Origin: an uncultured Muribaculaceae bacterium
Lineage (GTDB): Bacteria; Bacteroidota; Bacteroidia; Bacteroidales; Muribaculaceae
Assembly (NCBI GenBank): GCA_934636465.1
Contig: CAKUAR010000007.1
Location: forward strand, 1 to 64,000
Length of the DNA stretch: 64,000 nucleotides
Direction of reading: 5' to 3'
The notes beneath the pieces are model-generated. The model was given only the letters and a program-made list of their open reading frames with translations. It was not told the origin of the DNA and searched no databases. Made by a program: the position numbers and the translations under genes. Below, piece by piece: positions 26,863 to 34,851 of the stretch; positions within the stretch are counted from its first letter, which is position 1; every line of letters starts with the position of its first letter.

Positions 26863-28293
26863 ATGATTTTCAACTCCTTTCAGTTCTTGTGGCTGTTTCC
26901 TCTGATTTTCGGAGGATATTACTTGATTAGCTATTTGATAGACCGCAAATCACAGGGGCGTGGCAGCAATATCTTGCTGCTATGCACTTCCTATGCCCTA
27001 TATGCGCAATATGCGCCCCTACACACCATTGTGTTGCTTTGGGTCACTGCAGTTACTTACGTCATGGCTTTGTCACTCACAAAGGCCGCTACACGCGCCA
27101 AGACGATTTGCTGGGTTGGCACACTGCTTGGCATAGCTCCGCTGCTTTTATCCAAATACTACAACTTTTTGGCAAGCAATATAGGTGAGCTGTTTGGCAA
27201 CCAACACATAACCGGACTCAACTGGGCAGTGCCAATAGGCATTTCTTTCTTCACATTTCAAGCCGTTGGCTACCTGATTGACGTTTACAAAAAACGCATC
27301 ACCGCAGAGCGCGATTTTCTCGACTATGCCCTGTTTGTGAGCTTTTTCCCACAAATTTTGTCAGGCCCCATAAGCAAGGCTTCCGAGCTTCTTCAGCAAA
27401 TCAAGTCCAGGCGCACGTTCTCTTTCGACAAAGCCGTGCAAGGCCTGAAATGGCTACTTTGGGGCATGTTCCTTAAAACCGTGTTGGCCGACAGGCTCGG
27501 TCTCTACGTAGATAGCGTGTTCAACAACTACGCCTACCAGAGTGGCATTTCCTGCCTATTTGCAGCCATTCTCTACGCTCTGCAAATCTATGGCGACTTT
27601 GCCGGCTATTCACTCATGGCAATAGGTGTGGGACGGCTCATGGGTTTCGACTTGGTCAACAACTTCTGTCGCCCCTACTTCGCAAGCAGCATTTCAGAGT
27701 TTTGGCGCAGATGGCACATTTCGCTAACACGCTGGCTCACCACCTACATCTACATAGGTCTCGGCGGAAGCCATTGCTCCAAACTCAAGCACTATTTCAA
27801 CATTATGGTCACTTTTCTTGTCAGTGGCATCTGGCACGGAGCAAACTGGACTTTCATTGTGTGGGGACTCCTGCACGGAGCACTCCAGTGCATAGAGAAA
27901 ATCCTGGGAATAGCCCCCAAGGGGCGGTTTGCGCAATCCGCCGTGCTGAAAATGCTGAAGCCGGCGCGCATTTTAATCACATTTTCACTGGCGGCCCTAT
28001 TGTGGGTTTTGTTCAGAATGCCCACTATCACCTCTGCAAGCACCGTTGTAGCCAAGATTTTCACCCTTGAAGGCTCTGGGTTGTTTGTATCAACCAAAAC
28101 CGACATGGCGTTCATTTTATTGGCTGTGGTCATAGTTTTCGTCAAGGAGTTTTGCGAGGAATACGTTCCTAAGCTGCAACTTTTCAACAACAGGCACACC
28201 CTCGTCCGTTGGTGTTCTTACATTGCAGTCATTGTCCTCATCATGCTGTGCGGTGTGTTCGACTCCTCCCAGTTTATCTATGTGAAATTCTAA
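26863..28293 (+). CDS. MBOAT-family O-acyltransferase (AlgI-like)
   Basis: 476 aa polytopic membrane protein with about ten to twelve hydrophobic segments. It begins MIFNSFQFLWLFPLIFGGYY, the usual AlgI-type start. Signature segments are VSFFPQILSGPISKASELL, FAGYSLMAIGVGRLMGFDLV, NNFCRPYFASSISEFWRRWH and the catalytic histidine His325 in SGIWHGANWTFIVWGLLHGA. These enzymes pass acyl groups (often acetyl) across the inner membrane for O-acylation of exported polysaccharides. The next gene, 13 nt downstream, is an SGNH-type partner, the standard pairing. The substrate cannot be read from the sequence. A near-match to the -7 element (TATCTTG, one T short) lies at 26816-26822. Confidence 0.93.
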   Translation: MIFNSFQFLWLFPLIFGGYYLISYLIDRKSQGRGSNILLLCTSYALYAQYAPLHTIVLLWVTAVTYVMALSLTKAATRAKTICWVGTLLGIAPLLLSKYYNFLASNIGELFGNQHITGLNWAVPIGISFFTFQAVGYLIDVYKKRITAERDFLDYALFVSFFPQILSGPISKASELLQQIKSRRTFSFDKAVQGLKWLLWGMFLKTVLADRLGLYVDSVFNNYAYQSGISCLFAAILYALQIYGDFAGYSLMAIGVGRLMGFDLVNNFCRPYFASSISEFWRRWHISLTRWLTTYIYIGLGGSHCSKLKHYFNIMVTFLVSGIWHGANWTFIVWGLLHGALQCIEKILGIAPKGRFAQSAVLKMLKPARILITFSLAALLWVLFRMPTITSASTVVAKIFTLEGSGLFVSTKTDMAFILLAVVIVFVKEFCEEYVPKLQLFNNRHTLVRWCSYIAVIVLIMLCGVFDSSQFIYVKF

Positions 28294-28306
28294 AAAACGC
28301 ACGACT

Positions 28307-29221
28307 ATGAAGAAATTCATCATACTGCTTTTCGCGCTGTTTGCCATATTGGCTGGCATCGACATTGCCACCGGCTTGGTGTTCGACAAACTCACGTTGT
28401 CCGCCAAACGCGGCTACACTGGCCGCAATGAGTTTATAGCCGACAAGCTCCATGACCCGGTGCTGGTATTCGGCTCAAGCCGTTCTGTACATCACTACGA
28501 CCCGCAGGTGCTCGCCGACAGCCTTGGCGTGCCTTGCTATAACTGCGGTCAAGACGGCATGGGCATAATCACGTTTTATGGCCGTTTCAAGCTGCTCACG
28601 GCACGCTACACGCCACGGCTGATTATCTACGACGTGACCACCGACTTCGATTTAAGAAGAAACGACAACGTTACATACCTCACATGGCTGAAGCCTTACT
28701 ACAACCGCCCTGGCATCGACAGCATATTCTGGCATGTAGAACCCACGGAGCGCGTCAAAATGCTGTCAAACATGTTCAGATACAACGGCAAAGCCTTGCA
28801 AATAATCACCGACAACAAGCCTGGCGACGACAACGACGATGCCCTTAAAGGCTTTGTGCCACTCGACGGCATCATGACTTATGACAAAGAGGAAGACGCA
28901 ACCAAGACGCAAGTAGATTTCGACCCGGTGAAGCTATACTACATCAGCCGTCTGGTCAAAGACTGCTCCGCAAAAGGCATACGCCTTGTGTTTGCCATAT
29001 CTCCGCTCTACAACAGCGTAAAGCAGCCCGATGCCTATCTGGCAGATTTCTTGACATTGGCAAGAAAGCAAAACGTGCCAGTCATCAACCACTACTACGA
29101 CACCCGTTTTGCCACCAACAAAAACTTATTTCAAGACACTTATCACATGAACCGCTCTGGCGCAGAAATCTACACCAGCATACTGGCACACGAGATTAAG
29201 CAGCTGCATTTGCTGCAATAG
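28307..29221 (+). CDS. SGNH-fold partner protein of the MBOAT acyltransferase
   Basis: 304 aa with an N-terminal signal anchor (FIILLFALFAILAGIDIATG), so the body is periplasmic. The SGNH-like features are FGSSRS at residues 55-60 (candidate nucleophile Ser), GQDGMGI as the glycine block and D277/H280 in DTYHMNRSGA as the catalytic pair. This layout resembles AlgJ/AlgX- or DltD-type proteins that finish O-acylation started by MBOAT enzymes. It follows the MBOAT gene by 13 nt and ends the transcript before a perfect 14-bp terminator. Confidence 0.8.
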   Translation: MKKFIILLFALFAILAGIDIATGLVFDKLTLSAKRGYTGRNEFIADKLHDPVLVFGSSRSVHHYDPQVLADSLGVPCYNCGQDGMGIITFYGRFKLLTARYTPRLIIYDVTTDFDLRRNDNVTYLTWLKPYYNRPGIDSIFWHVEPTERVKMLSNMFRYNGKALQIITDNKPGDDNDDALKGFVPLDGIMTYDKEEDATKTQVDFDPVKLYYISRLVKDCSAKGIRLVFAISPLYNSVKQPDAYLADFLTLARKQNVPVINHYYDTRFATNKNLFQDTYHMNRSGAEIYTSILAHEIKQLHLLQ

Positions 29222-29256
29222 CAATAACAATCACATCGCGCGTTAATAAAAGGAAA

Positions 29257-29305
29257 AAGCGGCTGGACTTGCGTTTGTTTAAGTCCAGCCGCTTATTTTA
29301 TTTTG
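29257..29305. terminator. Bidirectional terminator between SGNH and tonB-like genes
   Basis: Perfect 14-bp inverted repeat (29257-29270 with 29281-29294) around a 10-nt loop, with T-rich flank on the plus side and A-rich (T on the minus strand) on the other. It serves both convergent transcripts. Confidence 0.9.
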
Positions 29306-29340
29306 TGCGGGCAAGCGCGAAAGCGCGCCCCACCGTTTTG

Positions 29341-30159
29341 TCAATCAACGAAGCGCCATGTCACAGTGCCCACACCCTCGGTAGTGGTGTTCTTGGGCAC
29401 GGAGAACGCCGATTTAAGCGTTTCTTGCTCGCAGTAGCGTCGCACGCTCGGGTGAGCGTAAGCGCCGCCTGTGCCCCCCACGCAGTGAGCCTCGATGATG
29501 CGGCCGCGCGTGTTGACACGCACTTTCACCACCACAGTGCCAGTCCACTGGCTGTGTGGGCGACCCCAATACTCAAGCGTGTAGCCCACCAGTCCGCCAA
29601 TGCCAGGTTTACCAGTCAGAGAGCCGCTCGACGAGTTGCCGTCTGGCGAGCCTTGCTCTCCCTTGCCCGAACCGCTTGATTTGCCAAAAGCATTGGCAAT
29701 CTTACTGTTCACCGCATTTTTATTGCACTTTTCTTTCTCTTTTTGAGCTATTCGTTCCTCCGAAGGTCCGGTTTTTTGTTTTTTCTCAACCTTTTTCTCC
29801 TTGACCTTCATCGGCGACTCTTGTTTCGATTGAACCAACGGTTTCGGTTGCTTGGCCGGTTGTCCGGCATCTTCAAGGTCCTCACCCTCGGTGCTTGGTT
29901 TCTCCGCCACTTCCTCGGCCTGTTCGGGCTGCTCATTGTCCATATCCTCCGACGGATTTGGCTCTGGCGTGTTGCCAAGCATCACATATTCGCCACCAAA
30001 CATTATGGAGTCTTGCTGCAAGTCAGCTTGCAGCTCCTTAGCGTTTTCGGGCGGATATTGATAATGCAAATGTGAGAACACAAGAACACACAGCACCGCC
30101 GCCATAAGCAGCAGCGTGATTAGAGCCGAAGCCATTTCGTTCTTGTTTCTATTGTTCAT
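29341..30159 (-). CDS. TonB-family energy transducer
   Basis: 272 aa. An N-terminal membrane anchor (ALITLLLMAAVLCVLVFSHL) is followed by a charged, Glu/Lys/Pro-rich periplasmic spacer of about 120 residues, a Gly/Ser-rich part (SGSGKGEQGSPDGNSSSG) and a C-terminal TonB-like domain (TGTVVVKVRVNTRGRIIEAH). It should transmit proton-motive force from the ExbB/ExbD-type pair encoded just upstream to outer-membrane receptors. It is the last gene of the pdxJ-exbB-exbD-tonB block, 48 nt after exbD, and ends at the shared terminator. Confidence 0.87.
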   Translation of the reverse strand: MNNRNKNEMASALITLLLMAAVLCVLVFSHLHYQYPPENAKELQADLQQDSIMFGGEYVMLGNTPEPNPSEDMDNEQPEQAEEVAEKPSTEGEDLEDAGQPAKQPKPLVQSKQESPMKVKEKKVEKKQKTGPSEERIAQKEKEKCNKNAVNSKIANAFGKSSGSGKGEQGSPDGNSSSGSLTGKPGIGGLVGYTLEYWGRPHSQWTGTVVVKVRVNTRGRIIEAHCVGGTGGAYAHPSVRRYCEQETLKSAFSVPKNTTTEGVGTVTWRFVD

Positions 30160-30207
30160 TTCTCGTAGGTTTCTTTTGGGGTGAATTCGTTTTCCTCTTA
30201 CTCTCCG

Positions 30208-30705
30208 TTATTGAGCTGGCTGGGCTGTCACGGCCTGTTGCTGTGTAGCCGACTGCTCGTCTGGTTCTGGAGCGGCATATTTTGCCGATGCCGGCTTGGT
30301 GGCCAGCACTATCTTCAACCCATTTCGTGAACCTTTATCCAAAATCTCCACAATTTTGCCGTATGGCACTTCCTCGTCGGCATACAGTGCCACAAACTCT
30401 TGTGGATTGTTCTGGTGCAGATTTGCCAAAAATCCGTCGAGCTGTGCCGGCGGTAGTGGCATCAACTCCCCTTCCTGCAAGCTGTCGCCCTGTGTGCAAT
30501 ACATGTTCATTGCGCTGTCCACATATATGCGTGTGGTGGGTTTGAGCGTGGTTGTCTGGCTGCTTTGTGGCAAGTTCACCTCAAGAGCCGACGGCGACAC
30601 AAACGTGGAGGTCACCATGAAGAAAATCAGCAGGAGGAATATAACGTCGGTCATCGACGCCATACTGAACATTGATAATGTTTGATGCTGTCTTTTTAAA
30701 GCCAT
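30208..30705 (-). CDS. exbD: ExbD/TolR-family biopolymer transporter
   Basis: 165 aa with one transmembrane helix near the N-terminus (MASMTDVIFLLLIFFMVTST) that carries the conserved proton-path Asp. The periplasmic domain follows (VNLPQSSQTTTLKPTTRIYV, then VALYADEEVPYGKIVEILDK). A Gln/Ala-rich tail ends the protein. It forms the ion channel of the TonB motor with the ExbB-like protein encoded 18 nt upstream. Confidence 0.92.
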   Translation of the reverse strand: MALKRQHQTLSMFSMASMTDVIFLLLIFFMVTSTFVSPSALEVNLPQSSQTTTLKPTTRIYVDSAMNMYCTQGDSLQEGELMPLPPAQLDGFLANLHQNNPQEFVALYADEEVPYGKIVEILDKGSRNGLKIVLATKPASAKYAAPEPDEQSATQQQAVTAQPAQ

Positions 30706-30723
30706 GTCAATATCAACTTAATT

Positions 30724-31491
30724 TCATTTTTTAGCGGGTTCGTTAAGCAAGTCCATGAATTCCATGGTGTTGCCTTCCAGTTTGTTCATCACCTTGTTCA
30801 CACGAGAGGTGAGATAGTTGTAGGCAAACAGTGCCACAATACCCACAATCAAGCCGGCCACTGTGGTCACAAGAGCCTCATAGATGCCGCTTGCCAGGAT
30901 TGACACGTTGCTGTTGTTGCCTGCGCTTGCAAGCGAGAAGAATGCCTGCACCATACCGGTAACTGTTCCCAAGAAACCAATCATAGGGGCACCTGCGGCG
31001 GTGGTTGCAAGCCAAGAGAAGCCTTTCTCAAGTTTGGCCACTTCCATGTTGCCCACATTCTCTATTGCCACCAGCACATCGTTCATCGGGCGGCCTATGC
31101 GGCTCACACCCTTCTCAATCATGCGTGAATATGGAGAGTCGGTCTTTTTGCACAATTCGAGTGCCTTGTCAATCTCTCCGCTGTGAATGTATTCCTTTAT
31201 GCGGTCCATAAACGACTTGTCCTCGTGCGAAGCACTGGTTATAGCAAAGAAACGCTCAAAGAAAATATACACACTCACCACAAGCAGCAATGCCAGAGGC
31301 ACCATCAGCCAACCTCCGGCAAGGGTCAAATCCCACACCGAAAGGTCGTTAACCACACTTGGGGCAGCATCGCCTGTAGCTGCATTGTTTAACGCCTGTG
31401 CCGCACTGTCGGCAACATTTGAAACCGTATCGGCCACCTGAGCTGCTGCATCGCTCTGCACAAGTGCCAGTATCGAGTTGATTAATGCCAT
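30724..31491 (-). CDS. exbB: MotA/TolQ/ExbB-family proton channel
   Basis: 255 aa. An N-terminal Ala/Asp-rich region is followed by three transmembrane segments: GGWLMVPLALLLVVSVYIFF, AGAPMIGFLGTVTGMVQAFF and YEALVTTVAGLIVGIVALFA, which is the ExbB topology with the characteristic GFLGTVTGM motif. It works with ExbD and TonB at the inner membrane. The gene follows pdxJ after 48 nt, a conserved arrangement in Bacteroidetes. Confidence 0.93.
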   Translation of the reverse strand: MALINSILALVQSDAAAQVADTVSNVADSAAQALNNAATGDAAPSVVNDLSVWDLTLAGGWLMVPLALLLVVSVYIFFERFFAITSASHEDKSFMDRIKEYIHSGEIDKALELCKKTDSPYSRMIEKGVSRIGRPMNDVLVAIENVGNMEVAKLEKGFSWLATTAAGAPMIGFLGTVTGMVQAFFSLASAGNNSNVSILASGIYEALVTTVAGLIVGIVALFAYNYLTSRVNKVMNKLEGNTMEFMDLLNEPAKK

Positions 31492-31539
31492 GATTTAAAA
31501 TCTTTTGTTGTATAGTTTTTTTAATGATTATTATTCTTG

Positions 31540-32253
31540 TTATTTAAGACACTCCTGATAGGCCTTGACGGTCTGTTCCAGCCCTATATACAGAGCTTCA
31601 CACACCAGGTTGTGCCCTATCGACACCTCCTTGAGGTGCGGCACATGGGCTTTGAAGTAAGCCAGGTTTTCCAAGCTAAGGTCATGTCCGGCATTCAAGC
31701 CCAAGCCACACTGGTATGCGGCTTCTGCTGCTGCCGCAAACGGTGCCACGGCTGCTGCCGCATTGGCCTTGAATCCGGCTGCATAAGGCTCGGTGTAGAG
31801 TTCCACACGATCAGCGCCGGTCTTTGCCGCTTCGGCTATGTTGTCGATGTCAGTTCCCACAAAAATGCTCACGCGCATTCCACCGTCTTTCAGCCTTGCC
31901 ACTATGTCCGACAAGAAATCGAAATTAGGCTTAACAAGCCACCCTGCCGTCGATGTCAAAGCGTCAGGACTGTCGGGCACCAGAGTCACCTGCGTTGGCT
32001 TCACCTCAAGCATCATCTTCATGAAGTCGGGGTCGGGGTAGCCCTCAATGTTGAATTCTGTGTGTATCAGATTTTTCAGCGCATACACATCAGCATGGCG
32101 TATGTGTCGCTCATCTGGACGTGGGTGCACCGTGATGCCGTCGGCACCAAAACGCTCACAGTCAAGAGCCACCTTTTCCACATCTGGCACATTGCCGCCG
32201 CGCGCGTTGCGCAGTGTGGCAATCTTGTTGATATTTACGCTTAGTTTAGTCAT
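31540..32253 (-). CDS. pdxJ: Pyridoxine 5'-phosphate synthase
   Basis: 237 aa from ATG 32253 ([20 protein letters not shown]); an in-frame TTG two codons upstream is less likely. PdxJ condenses 3-amino-1-hydroxyacetone phosphate with deoxyxylulose phosphate in the DXP-dependent vitamin B6 pathway. TIM-barrel segments typical for PdxJ are [37 protein letters not shown] and [14 protein letters not shown]. It is divergent from nadK and first in a block with the ExbBD-TonB genes. Confidence 0.96.
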   Translation of the reverse strand: MTKLSVNINKIATLRNARGGNVPDVEKVALDCERFGADGITVHPRPDERHIRHADVYALKNLIHTEFNIEGYPDPDFMKMMLEVKPTQVTLVPDSPDALTSTAGWLVKPNFDFLSDIVARLKDGGMRVSIFVGTDIDNIAEAAKTGADRVELYTEPYAAGFKANAAAAVAPFAAAAEAAYQCGLGLNAGHDLSLENLAYFKAHVPHLKEVSIGHNLVCEALYIGLEQTVKAYQECLK

Positions 32254-32301
32254 TTTCAAAACAGCAGTCCTCCTTCACAGCGGCTTTTGTTGTTTCTCTT
32301 T

Positions 32302-32309
32302 TATCTTTG
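32302..32309 (+). promoter_or_regulatory. Candidate -7 element for nadK
   Basis: TATCTTTG, perfect match, but 155 nt upstream of nadK and without a well-spaced TTG. A second, nearer promoter may exist. Confidence 0.4.
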
Positions 32310-32353
32310 CTGATTTTTTTGTTAATTTTGCCGCTGCTATCTCTTTTGATATG

Positions 32354-32361
32354 CAAAAATA
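32354..32361 (-). promoter_or_regulatory. Candidate -7 element for pdxJ-exbB-exbD-tonB
   Basis: TATTTTTG on the minus strand, matching TAnnTTTG, about 100 nt upstream of pdxJ; TTTCG lies near the -33 position. Confidence 0.45.
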
Positions 32362-32463
32362 TAAGGAATTAGCGAAAAATAAAAACGAAACTGCCCTTTT
32401 AAGCCTTTTTTCAACTATTTTTCGCCACCATTCCCAAACTATTGTTCTAACTTCGGCAACGAC

Positions 32464-33333
32464 ATGAAACTCGCTATCTTCGGCAATAATCACCAGCACC
32501 AATACATTGGCCGCATCGCTGACCTTTTCTCGTTTTTGCGGCAGCAGGGTATTGACTTTGCGGTGCAACATACTTTTGCCTCCTACATAAAGTCGCAAAT
32601 GCCCGACATTCAGCCTTTCGACAGTTTTGACGACCACTGCGTTCCGCAGGCCGACGCAGCACTTAGCATAGGCGGCGACGGCACCATGCTCCACACGGCC
32701 TACTGGATTGCCGGCGCGGCCATACCGGTCATGGGGCTCAACACTGGCCATCTCGGCTACCTCACGGCCGCCGGCATCGACGAGGCTGAAGAAATGGTGA
32801 CGCGGCTTCTCAACGCCGACTACAAAATCGAAGAGCGCACTCTGCTGCAAGTCGAAACCTCTTTCGACAAAGCCATCGACCGCCCGTTTGCCCTCAACGA
32901 GGTCGCCATTTTGCGCCAAGACACATCGTCCATGATTTCCATGCAGACGGCCATCAACGGCACGCACCTCACCACCTACAAGGGCGACGGCCTCGTGATT
33001 TGCACCCCTACAGGCTCCACGGCCTATAACATGAGCGTTGGCGGTCCTATTCTTGAGCCAACGGCAAGTTGCATGGTCTTGTCGCCAATCTCTCCCCACT
33101 CGCTCAATATGCGCCCGCTCGTCATTCGCAACGACTCCACCATCACCGTAAGCACACAGTCGAGGGCGTCGAACTATCAGGTGAGCATCGACGGCCGCCT
33201 TATCCAGTGCCCTAACGGCTCTACCGTCACCGTGCGCAAAGCACCTTTCACCGTCAGAATTCTGCAAAAATCAACCCACGATTTTGCCCACACCCTAAGA
33301 CTGAAACTCATGTGGGGCACCGACCGCCGCTAA
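32464..33333 (+). CDS. nadK: NAD kinase
   Basis: 289 aa. It phosphorylates NAD to NADP. The GGDGT motif (LSIGGDGTMLHTA, residues 70-74) and the NE segment (ALNEVAILR) with the GDGLVICTPTGSTAYNMSVG loop are clear. It starts MKLAIFGNNHQHQYIGRI. The divergent neighbour is pdxJ, and a YgjP-like metallopeptidase follows after 16 nt. Confidence 0.97.
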   Translation: MKLAIFGNNHQHQYIGRIADLFSFLRQQGIDFAVQHTFASYIKSQMPDIQPFDSFDDHCVPQADAALSIGGDGTMLHTAYWIAGAAIPVMGLNTGHLGYLTAAGIDEAEEMVTRLLNADYKIEERTLLQVETSFDKAIDRPFALNEVAILRQDTSSMISMQTAINGTHLTTYKGDGLVICTPTGSTAYNMSVGGPILEPTASCMVLSPISPHSLNMRPLVIRNDSTITVSTQSRASNYQVSIDGRLIQCPNGSTVTVRKAPFTVRILQKSTHDFAHTLRLKLMWGTDRR

Positions 33334-33349
33334 AGCTCCGCACCGCCAC

Positions 33350-34054
33350 ATGCTCTACACTTACAACGACCCCGAATTCGGACAAATAACCATTGCCACA
33401 CGGCGCGGCCAACGCTCTGTGCGCTTCTTTTGGCGCGACGGCACTCTGCACATGTCAATTCCTTTGGGCGCGACGGCCGAGAGCGTTATCCGTGTCGTCA
33501 ACAACTGCCGTGAGCAAATACGCGCATTGCCGGCCAACACCATGTCGTTTCACTTGGGGCAAGTGATACAGTGCTACGGTTGCACCGTTACCATCGCCGA
33601 GCAAGACAAGTGCCACAGCCGCATCACAATAGCCAGAACTGCCGACAATATCACCATAGGTTTTCCGCAAGGCACCGACATATCCAGCCAGACTTATGCG
33701 CAGGCCATATCACGATACATCAGCACCGCCATGGAATGCGAGCTTAAAGCGCGCGTGTTTCCTCTGGCTTGGGAGCTGGCGCGGCAGTTTCACCTCGCAC
33801 CCACCGAGTTTGTCGTTGGCCGTGGCGTACGCAAGCTCGGCCACTGCACCGCCAGCGGCTCCATACAGTTATCGCGCAACATCATGTTTCTGCCAGAAGA
33901 TTTGATTAGGCTAATCATCTGCCACGAACTTGCCCACCTCACCCATCACAATCACTCCAAAGAATTTCATTATCTTTGCAATAGCTATCTTGGTGGGCAG
34001 GAAAAAGAGCTTGAGCGCAAACTAAAACTTTTCAAGTGGCCTATTCTCCGATAG
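33350..34054 (+). CDS. YgjP-like (DUF45) zinc metallopeptidase
   Basis: 234 aa, no signal peptide. The zinc site is His192-Glu193-x-x-His196 with the downstream His202 (CHELAHLTHHNHSKEFH), the YgjP/M48-like arrangement. N-terminal strands such as RGQRSVRFFWRDGTLHMSIP are typical of this family. The function of YgjP-type proteins is poorly known, with a proposed peptidase role. It follows nadK by 16 nt and probably shares its transcript. Confidence 0.85.
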   Translation: MLYTYNDPEFGQITIATRRGQRSVRFFWRDGTLHMSIPLGATAESVIRVVNNCREQIRALPANTMSFHLGQVIQCYGCTVTIAEQDKCHSRITIARTADNITIGFPQGTDISSQTYAQAISRYISTAMECELKARVFPLAWELARQFHLAPTEFVVGRGVRKLGHCTASGSIQLSRNIMFLPEDLIRLIICHELAHLTHHNHSKEFHYLCNSYLGGQEKELERKLKLFKWPILR

Positions 34055-34107
34055 ACTCAACAAACCAACCGGCGCATGTGTGCATAAAAAATGCCTGAAC
34101 CAAATTA

Positions 34108-34746
34108 ATGAACCGACGATTTCTGCAAATATTATCCTACTCGCTTGTCGTGGCTCTTACCGTGGCATGCTATTTCAGCGTGTTTCCGCCCAGCGGCGGC
34201 GCAAACGCCACAGCCGACACACAAAACATCATGCCGGCTGACAAGCTGCAAGAATTGGTCGATTATTGCAAGGCTCACAACCTCTACTCTCGCCGCGTAA
34301 TCATCGTTGATTTTGCCATACGCTCCAGCCAGCCGCGCTTTTTTGTGGTCAACACCCAAAACCGCGCCATTGAGCTTCAAAGCAAATGTGCCTCTGGCAG
34401 CGGCTCCGGCAACTCCTATCCACCCAAGTTCAGCAACGAGCCTGGCAGCAACTGCTCAAGCATAGGCCACTTTGCTGTGGTCGTGAAACGCCGCATGAAC
34501 ACGCGCCGGCTCAACAGCTTTGTGCTCAACGGACTCGACTCCACCAACAGCAACGCCCACCAGCGTGGCATTCTCATTCACCCAAGCCACACTGTAGATG
34601 CCTACGCCGACAGCGCAAACGCCTTAATTCGGGCTTCGTCGCAAGTGAGCAGCGGTTGTTTTGCCATAGAGTCGGCAGCCATGAGCAAACTGGAGGCAAT
34701 CTTTGCCAAAGCCGACCGTCCCATGCTGCTCTACGCTTTCTTTTGA
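34108..34746 (+). CDS. Murein L,D-transpeptidase catalytic domain protein (YkuD_2 type)
   Basis: 212 aa with an N-terminal signal sequence (ILSYSLVVALTVACYFSVF). The catalytic motif is SSGCFAI with Cys184, and the upstream His158 or His161 (GILIHPSHTVDAY) fits the HxxxxS-GC arrangement of L,D-transpeptidase-like domains. The middle part (FFVVNTQNRAIELQSKCASG) is the beta-sandwich start. Such enzymes make 3-3 crosslinks or attach or trim envelope components; the exact reaction is not predictable here. It lies 53 nt after the YgjP-like gene. Confidence 0.82.
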   Translation: MNRRFLQILSYSLVVALTVACYFSVFPPSGGANATADTQNIMPADKLQELVDYCKAHNLYSRRVIIVDFAIRSSQPRFFVVNTQNRAIELQSKCASGSGSGNSYPPKFSNEPGSNCSSIGHFAVVVKRRMNTRRLNSFVLNGLDSTNSNAHQRGILIHPSHTVDAYADSANALIRASSQVSSGCFAIESAAMSKLEAIFAKADRPMLLYAFF

Positions 34747-34773
34747 GTTTACACAAGGCTAACAAAACAAACA

Positions 34774-34804
34774 GGGCAATGCCTACACGATTTCGGCACT
34801 GCCC
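34774..34804. terminator. Terminator between L,D-transpeptidase and amidase genes
   Basis: 10-bp stem (34774-34783 with 34795-34804, one pair a G-U only on the minus strand). A T-rich run follows on the minus strand, so it mainly fits the amidase transcript, but it may act in both directions. Confidence 0.65.
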
Positions 34805-34851
34805 CATTATCATCTTTCCAGCATTTGCTCAAACCGAGCTTAAATCGCCGC

